Source: Rhizobium leguminosarum (GTDB lineage Bacteria > Pseudomonadota > Alphaproteobacteria > Rhizobiales > Rhizobiaceae). Taken from it: 64,000 nucleotides of DNA. Where the stretch lies: positions 682,001-746,000 of the forward strand of contig NZ_MZMU01000012.1 in the NCBI RefSeq assembly GCF_004123835.1, written 5' to 3'. The position numbers were made by a program, and so were the translations under genes. The number at the start of each line of letters is the position of its first letter. Positions within the stretch are counted from its first letter, which is position 1. This document shows positions 16,402 through 24,929 of the stretch, one piece after another. The notes beneath the pieces are model-generated. The model was not told the DNA's origin and searched no databases. It worked only from the letters and a program-made list of their open reading frames with translations.

Positions 16402-17012
16402 TGCGGACGGTGCTCCCCGAGATAGCGGCAGATCGCCGTGGTCAGCAGCGCGCAGCTCGACGCGCCGGGATCGACATGACCGATCGAGCGGTCGCCGAGA
16501 TAGGCGGCGCGCCCGCGCATTGCCTTCATGTCAGCAGTGCGGTTGGCGGAACGCTCGGCCCTGCGGGCGATTGCGCCGAGCGGCGAGCGGCTGGCGAGTG
16601 CCGCATGCACGGGATAGAGCACGTCGAGCAGGGTCTTGTCGCCGGCATGCGCCCGACCGCGTCTTGCGACGGCGTCGATCGCCTGTTTCAGCACCAGCGA
16701 AAAATCGGCCTTTTCCTCGCTTTTCCTAAGCTCGCGGCCGATCTCCATCAGCAGCGTGCCGTAGAGCGGTCCGGCCGCACCCCCGACATTCATCACCAGG
16801 GTCAGGCCGATCTTTTCCACGGCGTCGGGAAAGGGCAGGCTGGACAGGCTCTCGCCTTCGGCGCTGACCGCCTCGCAGCCGCGCCGCATGTTGGTTCCGT
16901 GATCGCCATCGCCGATGGCGCGATCGAGCGCGCAGAGGTGATCGGTGTTTTCCGCGATCGTCGCGCGGCACACCTCGATCAATCCTGCCACAAGCACTGG
17001 TTCCGCCTGCAC
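16398..17012 (-). CDS. dhaL: Dihydroxyacetone kinase ADP-binding subunit DhaL
   Basis: DhaL carries a tightly bound nucleotide that is rephosphorylated by DhaM and used to phosphorylate dihydroxyacetone in DhaK. The 204-aa protein has the magnesium-binding aspartates in LDRAIGDGDHGTNM (Asp30, Asp35, Asp37), the nucleotide loop VGGAAGPLYGTLLM and AGDKTLLDVLYPV. These match PTS-type DhaL rather than the C-terminal domain of ATP kinases. It overlaps dhaM at ATGA and follows the ATP-type kinase gene by about 50 bp. Confidence 0.9.
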   Translation of the reverse strand: MQAEPVLVAGLIEVCRATIAENTDHLCALDRAIGDGDHGTNMRRGCEAVSAEGESLSSLPFPDAVEKIGLTLVMNVGGAAGPLYGTLLMEIGRELRKSEEKADFSLVLKQAIDAVARRGRAHAGDKTLLDVLYPVHAALASRSPLGAIARRAERSANRTADMKAMRGRAAYLGDRSIGHVDPGASSCALLTTAICRYLGEHRPQ

Positions 17013-17064
17013 TGCCGTTCTCCCTGTCGCCGCGTCTCCCGCGCGTCTCTCAAACTTTACTCGC

Positions 17065-18705
17065 TCAGGCGAGGCTTGCCGCTACGCCGAACGCGCTGGC
17101 AACCGCGACAGCGCCGGGATCGGCGACACCCGCCAGGTCTCTTTCGCCGACATAGGAGGCGCGTCCGGCTCTCGCCTTCATCATCGTCTTCGTCGACTCG
17201 GCACCCGCTGCGGCTGCCCTTGCTGCTGCGGCGACATCGCCGGATGCGAGCGCCTGCAGAGCCGGCGAGAGCGCATCGACCATCGTCCGGTCGCCGACTG
17301 CGGCTCCTCCATAGAACGTCATCCTGTCGAGCCCGGCAAGAAGGGCTGCAGATATATCGGCTTTGTCGGCCATCGCCTTTGCCGCGGCGGTGAAGAAGAT
17401 CGACAACAGCACGCCGCTCGATCCGCCCATGCTGGTGCCGAGAATATCGCCGAGCGCGGCGAGCGTTGCCGCCGGCCGGTCGAGCGGAAGCGTTTCGAGG
17501 CGGGCCAGCACGCTGCGGGCGCCCGTCGCCACCGTCGAGCCGGTATCGCCGTCGCCGACGCGGCCGTCCAGGCGGTTGAGCTCGCTTTCCTGCGAGATCA
17601 GATGCTCGCAGAGCGCCGTGATCAGGCGACGGTTGCGGCTGTTCTCCCCGGCCACGGCCGTACCGTTCAATCCGGCTGATGTTTTCGGCGCGGCGATGAT
17701 GTGGATCTCGTGGCGTTCGACGGCCGGCATCCAGGCATGCGGTTCGACCGCGGCCGTCAGCGCTGCCTCGCGCGCGGCATCCAGCCGGATCAGCGACAGC
17801 GAGAAGCCGTTCATATTGAGCGCGGTCATCATCGGCGCTGGGCCGATGATCAGACGGATGCGATCGGCAAGCTGCGAGGACAATACAGCATTGGCGATGA
17901 CGGTCATTTCGAGCGGCGGCACGGCGCCAAGATTGTTGATGAGGAGGCAGTGGCTTGCCCCTTCGCGCAACGTCGGCGACAGGCGCGCCACCATGGTGGC
18001 GACGATATCGGCGACCGGCTGCAGCGTGATGCGCTCGACGCCCGGCTCGCCATGGATGCCGAGGCCAAGCTCGCCTTCGTTCTCGCCGAGGCGGTCCTCA
18101 TGGGCCTGGCCGGGCACGCTGCAGGTGGAGAGAGACATGCCGAGCGAGACGATATCGCCGGCCGCAGCCGCGGCATGGGCTGCGACCGTCTTCAGGTCCT
18201 CGCCCTTTTCGGCGTGATGGCCAGCGATCTTGTGGACGAACAGCGTGCCGGCGACCCCGCGCGGCTGGTTGATCTCGGGGATGGCGATATCGTCGGCGAC
18301 GATGACCATCTCGACATCGAAGCCCTCGGCGCGCGCCTTTTCGGCGGCGAGGCCGAAATTCAGCCGGTCGCCGGTGTAGTTCTTGACGATCAGCAGGGCG
18401 CCCTTCGGGCCGGCCACGGCGCGGATCGCCGTCAGCACGGCATCGACGCTCGGCGAGGCGAAGATTTCGCCGGATACGGCAGCCGTCAACATGCCCTTAC
18501 CGACGAAGCCGGCATGGGAGGGCTCATGGCCGGCGCCGCCGCCCGATATGATCGCCACCTTCGACTTGTCCCAGTCCGCGCGCAGGATCACCTTGATGTC
18601 GGGAAAGCTGTCGAGGCGGGCAAGACGACCCTTGCTGTTCGTCAGAAGCAGACCGTCCAAGGCTTCCGTGACGATGTTTTCCCTGCGGTTGAAGAAGTGT
18701 TTCAT
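17065..18705 (-). CDS. ATP-type dihydroxyacetone (glycerone) kinase, DAK1-DAK2 fusion
   Basis: This 546-aa single-chain kinase joins a DAK1 substrate domain (ISGGGAGHEP with His60, NYTGDRLNFG with Asp113, covalent His218 in GIHGEPG) to a DAK2 nucleotide domain (LDGRVGDGDTGSTV, Asp380/385/387; then GGSSGVLLSIFF and GDRTMVDAL). It should convert dihydroxyacetone to dihydroxyacetone phosphate using ATP. Placing it directly before a PTS-type Dha system means one operon encodes two alternative energy routes for the same step. It follows the ABC ATPase genes on the same strand. Confidence 0.92.
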   Translation of the reverse strand: MKHFFNRRENIVTEALDGLLLTNSKGRLARLDSFPDIKVILRADWDKSKVAIISGGGAGHEPSHAGFVGKGMLTAAVSGEIFASPSVDAVLTAIRAVAGPKGALLIVKNYTGDRLNFGLAAEKARAEGFDVEMVIVADDIAIPEINQPRGVAGTLFVHKIAGHHAEKGEDLKTVAAHAAAAAGDIVSLGMSLSTCSVPGQAHEDRLGENEGELGLGIHGEPGVERITLQPVADIVATMVARLSPTLREGASHCLLINNLGAVPPLEMTVIANAVLSSQLADRIRLIIGPAPMMTALNMNGFSLSLIRLDAAREAALTAAVEPHAWMPAVERHEIHIIAAPKTSAGLNGTAVAGENSRNRRLITALCEHLISQESELNRLDGRVGDGDTGSTVATGARSVLARLETLPLDRPAATLAALGDILGTSMGGSSGVLLSIFFTAAAKAMADKADISAALLAGLDRMTFYGGAAVGDRTMVDALSPALQALASGDVAAAARAAAAGAESTKTMMKARAGRASYVGERDLAGVADPGAVAVASAFGVAASLA

Positions 18706-18758
18706 CGATTGAGACCCGTCTGTTTGTTTTTCATGCCATCATCATGTCTGTTTGCCGG

Positions 18759-19766
18759 TCAGGACAGGCGCTGTCCAGCCGCATCGAAATAAAGCGGATC
18801 GCGCAGCGTCAGACTGATCCGGTCGCCCGGCGCGATCGCCAGATATGGATCTGCAAGTGTGACGAGCTTGTGATTGCCAGCCCTGATGTGCAGATGGTTC
18901 TGGTCGCCCAGATGCTCGATCCAGTCGATCTCGGCATTGGCATCCTTGCCGACAACGATGTCGAGATGTTCGGTGCGCGCACCGACTGTTTTCGTGCCCG
19001 CAGGCGGCTGGCCGCCCGGCAGCAGGTCCGCAGGCAACAGGTTGATGTGCGGCTGGCCGAGGCGGGCGGCAACATGCAGGTTGGCGGGATTGCCGTAGAT
19101 CTCGCGCGGTGTTCCCACTTGCATCAGCCGTCCCTCGGCAACGATGCCGATGCGGTCGGCCATGGTCATGGCTTCCACCTGGTCGTGAGTGACATAGAGC
19201 AGCGTCGAGCCCAGTTCCTTCTGGATACGCTTCAGTTCCAGGCGCAGTTCGGCGCGCAGTTTGGCGTCGAGCGAGGACAGCGGTTCGTCCATCAGATAGA
19301 TCGCCGGCCGGCGCACCAGCGCCCGGCCGATCGCGACACGCTGCATCTCGCCGCCGGAAAGTCTGGTCGAGCGGTTCTCCAGCTTGTGGTCGATCCGGAC
19401 CATGCGCGCGACTTCGCGCACGCGCCGGTCGATCTCCGCAGTGCTGAGTTTGCGGACCGGCGCCTTCAGCGGGAAAGCGAGGTTCTCGTAAACCGTCATA
19501 TGCGGATAGAGCGAATATTGCTGGAAGACGAAGGCGACGTCGCGTTCGGCGGGCGCTTCGGCCGCGACATTGCGGCCGCCGATCTCGATACCGCCGCTAT
19601 CGGGCTTTTCGAGGCCGGCGATCAGCCGCAGCGTTGTCGTCTTGCCGGCGCCGGTGGGACCGAGCAGCACGACGAATTCCCCGTCGCGGATCGAAAGATC
19701 GAGGTCGGCCAAAGCCTGGGTGTCGCCGAAGCGCTTGGCGAGGTTCCTGAGGACGACATCAGCCAT
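18759..19766 (-). CDS. ABC transporter ATP-binding protein (CUT1/UgpC-like), second ATPase
   Basis: This 335-aa MalK/UgpC-type ATPase has Walker A GPTGAGKTT (36-44), signature LSGGEMQRVAIGRAL, Walker B region PAIYLMDEPLSSLD, H-loop LYVTHDQVEAM and a C-terminal OB/TOBE domain. It pairs with a second, different ATPase gene that it overlaps by 8 bp. Two unequal ATPases feeding one permease pair is the arrangement described for the rhizobial glycerol transporter GlpSTPQV, which this cluster resembles. The neighbouring kinases point to a three-carbon polyol or dihydroxyacetone as substrate; that is inference. Confidence 0.9.
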   Translation of the reverse strand: MADVVLRNLAKRFGDTQALADLDLSIRDGEFVVLLGPTGAGKTTTLRLIAGLEKPDSGGIEIGGRNVAAEAPAERDVAFVFQQYSLYPHMTVYENLAFPLKAPVRKLSTAEIDRRVREVARMVRIDHKLENRSTRLSGGEMQRVAIGRALVRRPAIYLMDEPLSSLDAKLRAELRLELKRIQKELGSTLLYVTHDQVEAMTMADRIGIVAEGRLMQVGTPREIYGNPANLHVAARLGQPHINLLPADLLPGGQPPAGTKTVGARTEHLDIVVGKDANAEIDWIEHLGDQNHLHIRAGNHKLVTLADPYLAIAPGDRISLTLRDPLYFDAAGQRLS

Positions 19767-20856
19767 GCCGGGTCTCCTGATAGAGCGAGGATGGCACCGC
19801 GCGGCCCGAGGTGCAGTCGAAGAGCGCGAGTTTCGCCGGGTTGAATTCGAGGCCGACCCTTTCGCCGATCTGGAAGCTGCGATTGGCGGGAACGCGGGCC
19901 TTGATCAACCCGCCCTGAGTTTCCACAGCGACGACCTGGTTGGTGCCAAGATATTCGCTGCCGTAGACGGCGCCGCGAAGCCGCGAGGCGTCGCTGAAGC
20001 GGATATGCTCCGGCCGGATGCCGAGCGCCAGCTCGCTTTCGGCCATGTCCTGGTGGATCTCGGGAACGGCAACATCGACGCCGTCGAGCAGGACGGAGCG
20101 GTCGCCGCTTTTCAGGCCGGAGGTGAAGCGCATGAAGTTCATCGGCGGCGAGCCGATGAAATCGGCGACATACATGGTCGCAGGCTTGGCGTAGATCTCC
20201 TGCGGCGTACCGAATTGCTCGATGACACCATGGTTCATGACGGCGATCTTGTCGGCCATCGCCATCGCCTCGTGCTGGTCATGGGTGACGTAGACGGTGG
20301 TGGCGTGGATGCGGTTGTGCAGTTCGCGCAGCTCATGGACCATGATCTCGCGGAACTCGGCGTCGAGCGTGCCGAGCGGCTCGTCCATCAGAAAGCATTT
20401 CGGACGCCGGACGATGGCGCGGCCGAGCGCCACGCGCTGCCGGTCGCCGCCGGCAAGGCCGGAGACCGAGCGGTTTAGAATATGATCGATCTGCAGCAGA
20501 CGCGCGGTCTCTTCGACACGCTGACGGATTTCAGCCTTGGGCATGCCCTGCGACAGCAGCGGGAAGCCGATATTTTTGCGCACGTTCATATGCGGATAGA
20601 GCGCGAAGAGCTGGAAGACGAAGGCGATGTCGCGGGCGCTGGCACGGTTGAAGGTGACGTCCTCACCGTCGAGATAGATCTTGCCGCTCGACGGCAGCTC
20701 GAGGCCGGCGATCATGCGAAGCGTCGTCGTCTTGCCGCAGCCGGAAGGCCCGAGCAGCGCCAGGAACTCGCCGTCATGGACGGTGAAGCTCGAATCCTCG
20801 ACGGCGACGAAGCTGCCGAATTCCTTGCGGAGATTTTCGATCCGGATATCCGCCAT
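19759..20856 (-). CDS. ABC transporter ATP-binding protein (CUT1-like), first ATPase
   Basis: This 365-aa ATPase has Walker A GPSGCGKTT (36-44), Walker B region PKCFLMDEPLGTLD and H-loop VYVTHDQHEAMAM. The signature motif is altered: SGLAGGDRQRVALGRA, with LAGG in place of LSGG, so its own hydrolysis site may be weaker and the heterodimer with the next ATPase asymmetric. A TOBE-type regulatory domain follows. It lies 3 bp after the small membrane protein gene on the same strand and belongs to the same operon. Confidence 0.88.
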   Translation of the reverse strand: MADIRIENLRKEFGSFVAVEDSSFTVHDGEFLALLGPSGCGKTTTLRMIAGLELPSSGKIYLDGEDVTFNRASARDIAFVFQLFALYPHMNVRKNIGFPLLSQGMPKAEIRQRVEETARLLQIDHILNRSVSGLAGGDRQRVALGRAIVRRPKCFLMDEPLGTLDAEFREIMVHELRELHNRIHATTVYVTHDQHEAMAMADKIAVMNHGVIEQFGTPQEIYAKPATMYVADFIGSPPMNFMRFTSGLKSGDRSVLLDGVDVAVPEIHQDMAESELALGIRPEHIRFSDASRLRGAVYGSEYLGTNQVVAVETQGGLIKARVPANRSFQIGERVGLEFNPAKLALFDCTSGRAVPSSLYQETRHG

Positions 20857-20859
20857 GGT

Positions 20860-21078
20860 TCACTCCGGGAATTTCGAGACGATGATGAACATGACGGTGC
20901 CTATGAGCAGGGTGACCAGCGAATAGGTGTAGAGCACCAGCAGGAAGGGCTGAAACAGCATCAGGAAGCCGAGCCCGATCAGCACGGTGGCGATGGCCTC
21001 CATCGGGCCACGGCGCAGGAAGAAGGGCCGTTTCGGACGGGCAGGGGTGCGGGTGCGCGTTTCTATCAGATGGCTCAT
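20860..21078 (-). CDS. Small membrane protein in the ABC operon
   Basis: The 72-aa product has a basic, cytoplasmic-looking N-terminus (ARPKRPFFLRRGP) and two hydrophobic segments, around residues 28-45 and 48-66, ending KFPE. Its ATG overlaps the stop of the upstream permease (ATGA) and the next ATPase starts 3 bp after it, so it is locked into the transporter operon. The rhizobial glycerol transporter operon also has a small membrane protein (GlpU) of unknown role; I could not establish homology by eye. It may stabilise the permease pair. Confidence 0.7.
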   Translation of the reverse strand: MSHLIETRTRTPARPKRPFFLRRGPMEAIATVLIGLGFLMLFQPFLLVLYTYSLVTLLIGTVMFIIVSKFPE

Positions 21079-22028
21079 TTGCGGACGGCTCCGAAGGTGA
21101 TGCCGCGCAGCAGCTGCTTGCGCAGGAGAATGGTGAAGACGAGGATCGGGATCAGGAAGATCGTCGTGCCGGCTGCAACTGCCGGCCAGTCCTGTCCACC
21201 TTCGCCGATGATCGTCGGGATGAAGGGCGGCGCGGTCTGGGCCTCGCCCGATGTCAGAAGGGCGGCGAAGGCATATTCGTTCCAGGCGAAGATCAGGCAG
21301 AAGATCGCGGTCGCAGCGATGCCCGTCGTTGCCTGCGGCAGCACGACCTTGCGGAAGGCCTGCAGTCTCGTATAGCCGTCGATCATCGCCGCTTCCTCGT
21401 ATTCGCGCGGGATCTCGTCGATGAAGCCCTTCAGCAGCCAGACGGCGAGCGAGACGTTGACGGCGGTGTAGAGCAGGATCATGCCCAAGGCGGTGTCGGA
21501 CAGGCCGAGCTCGCGATACATCAGGTAGATCGGGATGGCGACGGCGATCGGCGGCATCATCCGCGTCGACAGGATGAAGAACAGCAGGTCGTCGGCGAGC
21601 GGCACCTTGAAGCGGGAAAAACCGTAGGCAGCGAGCGTGCCGAGGAAGACCGCGAGGAAGGTGGAGCCGAAGGCGATCACCAGCGAATTGACGAAGCGCG
21701 GCACGAAGTTCGACGGGCCTGCTATCACCATGTTGCGCTTGCGCGTCACCTCATCGCAGGTGCCGACCGGCGCCGGCAGCGAGGCGATATAATCCGGCGT
21801 CTGCCGGGTGCGCGTGGTGAACAGGTTGCAATAGCCCTCGAGCGATGGCGAAAAGACGATCTTGGGTGGATAGCTGATCGAATCCGGCGGCGACTTGATG
21901 CTGGTCAGGAAGATCCAGACGAGCGGGATGAGGGTGATCAGCGCATAAAGAACGACGGTGGTGCCGGCGATGCGCTTGCTGGTGAGGCTCGGTACGACGA
22001 CCGAATGGGCTGAATTGGCGGCGCTCAT
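21075..22028 (-). CDS. ABC sugar/polyol permease, MalG-like
   Basis: This 317-aa CUT1 inner-membrane permease has about six membrane spans and the cytoplasmic EAA loop EEAAMIDGYTRLQAFRKVVL that docks onto the ATPase. A large periplasmic segment after span 1 includes SPSLEGYCNLFTTRTRQTPD, longer than in many MalG proteins and similar in style to glycerol-type transporters. The ATG at 22028 overlaps the TGA of the first permease. It shares the transporter with its MalF-like partner and two ATPases. Confidence 0.9.
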   Translation of the reverse strand: MSAANSAHSVVVPSLTSKRIAGTTVVLYALITLIPLVWIFLTSIKSPPDSISYPPKIVFSPSLEGYCNLFTTRTRQTPDYIASLPAPVGTCDEVTRKRNMVIAGPSNFVPRFVNSLVIAFGSTFLAVFLGTLAAYGFSRFKVPLADDLLFFILSTRMMPPIAVAIPIYLMYRELGLSDTALGMILLYTAVNVSLAVWLLKGFIDEIPREYEEAAMIDGYTRLQAFRKVVLPQATTGIAATAIFCLIFAWNEYAFAALLTSGEAQTAPPFIPTIIGEGGQDWPAVAAGTTIFLIPILVFTILLRKQLLRGITFGAVRK

Positions 22029-22993
22029 CGTTGCTTCACCTTGTTCAATGCCTTGACGTAGATGTTGGCGAGGCCGAACACCGCGACGAAGAGGATGATG
22101 GCGAAGGCCGAGGCCCGGCCAGTCGCCCAGCTTTCGAAGGCGGCGCGCTTCAGCGTGATCGAGGCGACCTCTGTGACCGAGCCCGGACCGCCGCCGGTGA
22201 GCAGCGTCACCATGTCGAACATCTTGAAATTCTCGATGCCGCGGAAGAGCACGGCGAGCATGATGAAGGGCAGGGCCATCGGCACGGTGATCGACCAGAA
22301 CTGCCGCCATGGCGAAGCGCGGTCGACCTCGGCCGCCTCATAGATATAGTCGGGGATCGAGCGCAGGCCGGCGAGGCAGATCAGCATCACATAGGGCGTC
22401 CACATCCAGGTATCGACGATGATGATTGCCCAGGGCGCCAGCGTCACGTTGCCGAGCATCTGGATATCCGATGTCGGAATGCTTGTGACCAGCGACACGG
22501 CATAGGCGAAGAGGCCGATCTGCGGCTCGTAGAGGAAGCGCCAGAAATTGCCGACGACGGCGGGCGACAGCATCATCGGGATCAGGATGATCGTCGTCCA
22601 GAAGGCGTGGCCGCGAAACTTGCGGTCGATCAGATAGGCGAGCGTGAAGCCGATCACCGTCTGCAGCACGATCGTCCAGAAGACGAAATGCGCGGTGGTC
22701 TGCATTGCCTGCCAGATGTCGGGGTCGTTCAGAACGCGCTGGTAGTTTCCGAAGCCGACGCCCTGGACCGGCGCATTCGGCCGGTTGGCGCGGTAGTTGG
22801 TGAAGGAGAGATAGACCGCCCAAAGCAGCGGGAAGATGTTGATCGCCAAGAGCAGGGTGATGGCAGGCGCAATGAACAGCCAGGCGATCGCCCTGTCGGA
22901 GAGGCCGCGGACGCGCCGGGCGACCGAGACCGGCGTTGCCCTTGCTGTCGCATCGGCTGCCTTCTCGACGATGGAGGATTGGGAAATAGTCAA
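22025..22993 (-). CDS. ABC sugar/polyol permease, MalF-like
   Basis: This CUT1 permease of about 322 aa has six predicted spans starting AIAWLFIAPAITLLLAINIF and the EAA loop YEAAEVDRASPWRQFWSITV. I prefer a TTG start at 22993, because AGGTGA sits at correct spacing just upstream; a start at 23062 would add 23 residues without a ribosome site. It follows the substrate-binding protein gene by about 115 bp and overlaps the second permease by 4 bp. Confidence 0.88.
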   Translation of the reverse strand: MTISQSSIVEKAADATARATPVSVARRVRGLSDRAIAWLFIAPAITLLLAINIFPLLWAVYLSFTNYRANRPNAPVQGVGFGNYQRVLNDPDIWQAMQTTAHFVFWTIVLQTVIGFTLAYLIDRKFRGHAFWTTIILIPMMLSPAVVGNFWRFLYEPQIGLFAYAVSLVTSIPTSDIQMLGNVTLAPWAIIIVDTWMWTPYVMLICLAGLRSIPDYIYEAAEVDRASPWRQFWSITVPMALPFIMLAVLFRGIENFKMFDMVTLLTGGGPGSVTEVASITLKRAAFESWATGRASAFAIILFVAVFGLANIYVKALNKVKQR

Positions 22994-23107
22994 GTTTTCA
23001 CCTGGTCTTTTAGGATATGGGAGATCTGGCGGCCCGGCTCGTCTACCGATCCGGGCCGCCAACCTGGTGAGGATGGCGCAGAGGGATGCCGCCGGTCCCG
23101 TCGGGCA

Positions 23108-24433
23108 CTAGATCTTGCCGTCGTCCTTGAAGACGTCACTCCAGTCCTTCACCAGGCCATCGAGTGCTTCCTGGGCGGTGCCGTTGCCGGCGACCACGTA
23201 GTTATGGACGCGCTTTTGCATGGCCTGCAGCAGCGAGGCGTAGCTCGGCTCGGCCCAGAAGTCCTTGACGATCGCCATCGAGTCCAGGAAGGCCTGGGCA
23301 TAAGGCTGGCTCTTGGCAAAGTCCGGCGCGTTGACGACGGAGTTCAGGCAGGAAAAACCGCCAAGTTCCCACCACTTGGCCTGCACGTCGGGCTGTGCGA
23401 ACCATTTGATGTATTGCAGGGCGGAGTCGCGCTTGTCGGAGTAGGAGACCACCGAGATGCCCTGGCCGCCGAGCTGGGCGAAGTGGGCCTTTTCAGCCGG
23501 ATTGGGGAAGAAGCCGATCCTGTCGCCGCCGACCTTCTCGTCCTTGTAGAGGCCGGGCCAGGTGAAGGCGAAATTCATCTGCATGGCGACCTGGCCGGAT
23601 TTGAAGGCGTCGGCGGATTCGACCATGTAGACGTTTGAGCTGCCGGGCGGCGTGCAGCAATCATAGAGCGACTTGTAGAATTCGAGGCCCTTGACTGCAT
23701 CGGTCGAGTTGACGAAGCCTTCCATGTCATAGGGCTTCTGCGGATTTTCGTACTGGAAGCCCCAGTCGTATAGCACGTTGGTCACGCCCATGGTGATGCC
23801 TTCGGAGCCGCGCTCGGTATAGATCGAGGCGCCATAGACTGTCTTGCCGTCGATCTCGCGCTTCTGGAAGAACTCGGCGATCTGCTTTAGCTCGTCGTAG
23901 GTCTTCGGGGCTGCGAGATCGTGGCTGTACTTCTCCTTGAATTCCTTCTGCAGTTCCGGCTTTTCGAACCAGTCCTTGCGGTAAGTCCAGCCGACGACGT
24001 CGCCCATGGCAGGCAGCGCCCAGTAGTTCGGCGTGTTCTTCGGCCATTCCGAGTAGCCGACGACGGTCGCCGGCACGAAGTCATCCATCTTGATGCCTTC
24101 CTTGTCGAAGAAGTCGTTGAGCTTGACATAGTGGCCATTCTCGGCCGAGCCCCCGATCCACTGGCTGTCGCCGATGATAAGATCGCAGAGCTTGCCATGG
24201 GAGTTCAGCTCATTGAGGAAGCGGTCGGCATAACTCGTCCAGGGAACGAATTCGAACTTCATCTGCGTGCCGGTCTTGGCGGTGAAATCCTTCGACAGCT
24301 CGACGAGCGCATTGGCGGGGTCCCATGCGGCCCAGCACAGCGTCAGTTCATCGGCTTTGGCGAGATTGGGCATTGCCGACGACATGACGAATGCCGTGGC
24401 TAGCCCGAAAAGGGCTTTCGATGTTTTCTGCAT
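23108..24433 (-). CDS. ABC transporter substrate-binding protein (family 1)
   Basis: This 441-aa periplasmic binding protein starts at ATG 24433 with GGGAGGAA upstream. The first ~27 residues (KTSKALFGLATAFVMSSAMP then NLAKA) form a signal peptide. The mature domain has family-1 features such as LSKDFTAKTGTQMKFEFVPW and NYWALPAMGDVVGWTYRKDW, with many aromatic residues suited to sugar or polyol stacking. A conspicuous SLYDCCTPPGSS has adjacent cysteines. It leads the importer operon. The neighbouring dihydroxyacetone kinases and resemblance to the GlpV system suggest a three-carbon polyol ligand; sequence alone does not prove this. Confidence 0.9.
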   Translation of the reverse strand: MQKTSKALFGLATAFVMSSAMPNLAKADELTLCWAAWDPANALVELSKDFTAKTGTQMKFEFVPWTSYADRFLNELNSHGKLCDLIIGDSQWIGGSAENGHYVKLNDFFDKEGIKMDDFVPATVVGYSEWPKNTPNYWALPAMGDVVGWTYRKDWFEKPELQKEFKEKYSHDLAAPKTYDELKQIAEFFQKREIDGKTVYGASIYTERGSEGITMGVTNVLYDWGFQYENPQKPYDMEGFVNSTDAVKGLEFYKSLYDCCTPPGSSNVYMVESADAFKSGQVAMQMNFAFTWPGLYKDEKVGGDRIGFFPNPAEKAHFAQLGGQGISVVSYSDKRDSALQYIKWFAQPDVQAKWWELGGFSCLNSVVNAPDFAKSQPYAQAFLDSMAIVKDFWAEPSYASLLQAMQKRVHNYVVAGNGTAQEALDGLVKDWSDVFKDDGKI

Positions 24434-24523
24434 AAGTTCCTCCCAGAACCAAGGGCCGGCTCCCCGCCGGCGTCGCATGTTCACCCACTTCAGAGAATGC
24501 TCACATGAACTCCTCAATCATCA

Positions 24524-24565
24524 TGTTTAGCAATATGTTTAGTGATATCCATTTTTATAAACATT
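24524..24565. promoter_or_regulatory. ATGTTTA motif cluster upstream of the transporter/Dha operon
   Basis: ATGTTTA occurs at 24524-24530 and 24536-24542, 12 bp apart, and inverted as TAAACAT at 24559-24565. DeoR-family repressors such as GlpR bind repeated half-sites of this kind (for example ATGTTCG). The cluster lies about 90-130 bp upstream of the binding-protein ATG. No regulator of that family is in the window. Confidence 0.4.
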
Positions 24566-24762
24566 GCAAGCGCCAATCGTTGCTGCAATGCGACAGGTGT
24601 CGCACCACATGGGCGGATAGTTTGGGGCGATCTTTTTTTGGCGGATCGCGAAAAAATCTTTGGCGAGCGTACCGATGCAGCGACATCTGGCCTCGTTGCC
24701 GCATCGATCGCACGGTATGGACTGCACGCCGCTCCTGTTTTTCCCCGGAGCGGTTCAAGCTT

Positions 24763-24790
24763 GGCCTCGCTTCGGTGGGGCCTTTTTCTT
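24763..24790 (+). terminator. Rho-independent terminator
   Basis: GGCCTCGC (24763-24770), the tetraloop TTCG, GTGGGGCC (24775-24782) and TTTTTCTT (24783-24790) form an 8-bp stem with two G-U pairs, a stable UUCG loop and a U-tract on the plus strand. No plus-strand gene ends near it, since the nearest upstream gene points away, so it probably ends a short untranslated transcript beginning between about 24570 and 24650. Confidence 0.65.
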
Positions 24791-24816
24791 GAATCCTTTC
24801 CTGGGTCGAAGCCGCT

Positions 24817-24866
24817 AGAACAGGATGATTTTAGGCCGGGTCGGCCTAAAATCTGAATCCTGTTCT
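24817..24866. repeat. 50-bp palindrome, intergenic
   Basis: The arms AGAACAGGATGATTTTAGG and its near complement, ending AATCCTGTTCT, face each other around GCCGGGTCGGC. The stem is almost continuous. It resembles dispersed rhizobial palindromic units; no second copy is in this window. Confidence 0.6.
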
Positions 24867-24879
24867 ACGTTATATAGTT

Positions 24880-24929
24880 AGAGCATGATGTCGTCCGAAA
24901 ACCGCTCACACTTTTCGGCATCATGCTCT
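24880..24929. repeat. Dispersed palindrome, copy 1 (CCGAAAACCGCT core)
   Basis: It starts AGAGCATGAT and ends ATCATGCTCT, with CCGAAAACCGCTCACACTTT in the centre. A copy with about one base change lies at 59354-59401, and divergent relatives sharing an ACCGCT...CAC...TTTT core occur at 52514-52566 and 53498-53553. Confidence 0.75.

Noticed and set aside
22031..23638. Very long plus-strand open frame opposite the permease and binding-protein genes.
   Set aside because: Long antisense frames are normal in GC-rich DNA; the opposite strand has clear permease and binding-protein sequences.
24539..24727. Minus-strand 62-codon frame with paired cysteines (CDRCG, CDTC) resembling a zinc ribbon.
   Set aside because: It lies in the regulatory region, has no ribosome site, and the rest of the frame shows no family pattern; probably chance.
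24745..24790. GGTTCAAGC near a stem-loop, suggesting a tRNA T-arm.
   Set aside because: No acceptor, D or anticodon stems can be formed around it; the stem is better read as a terminator.
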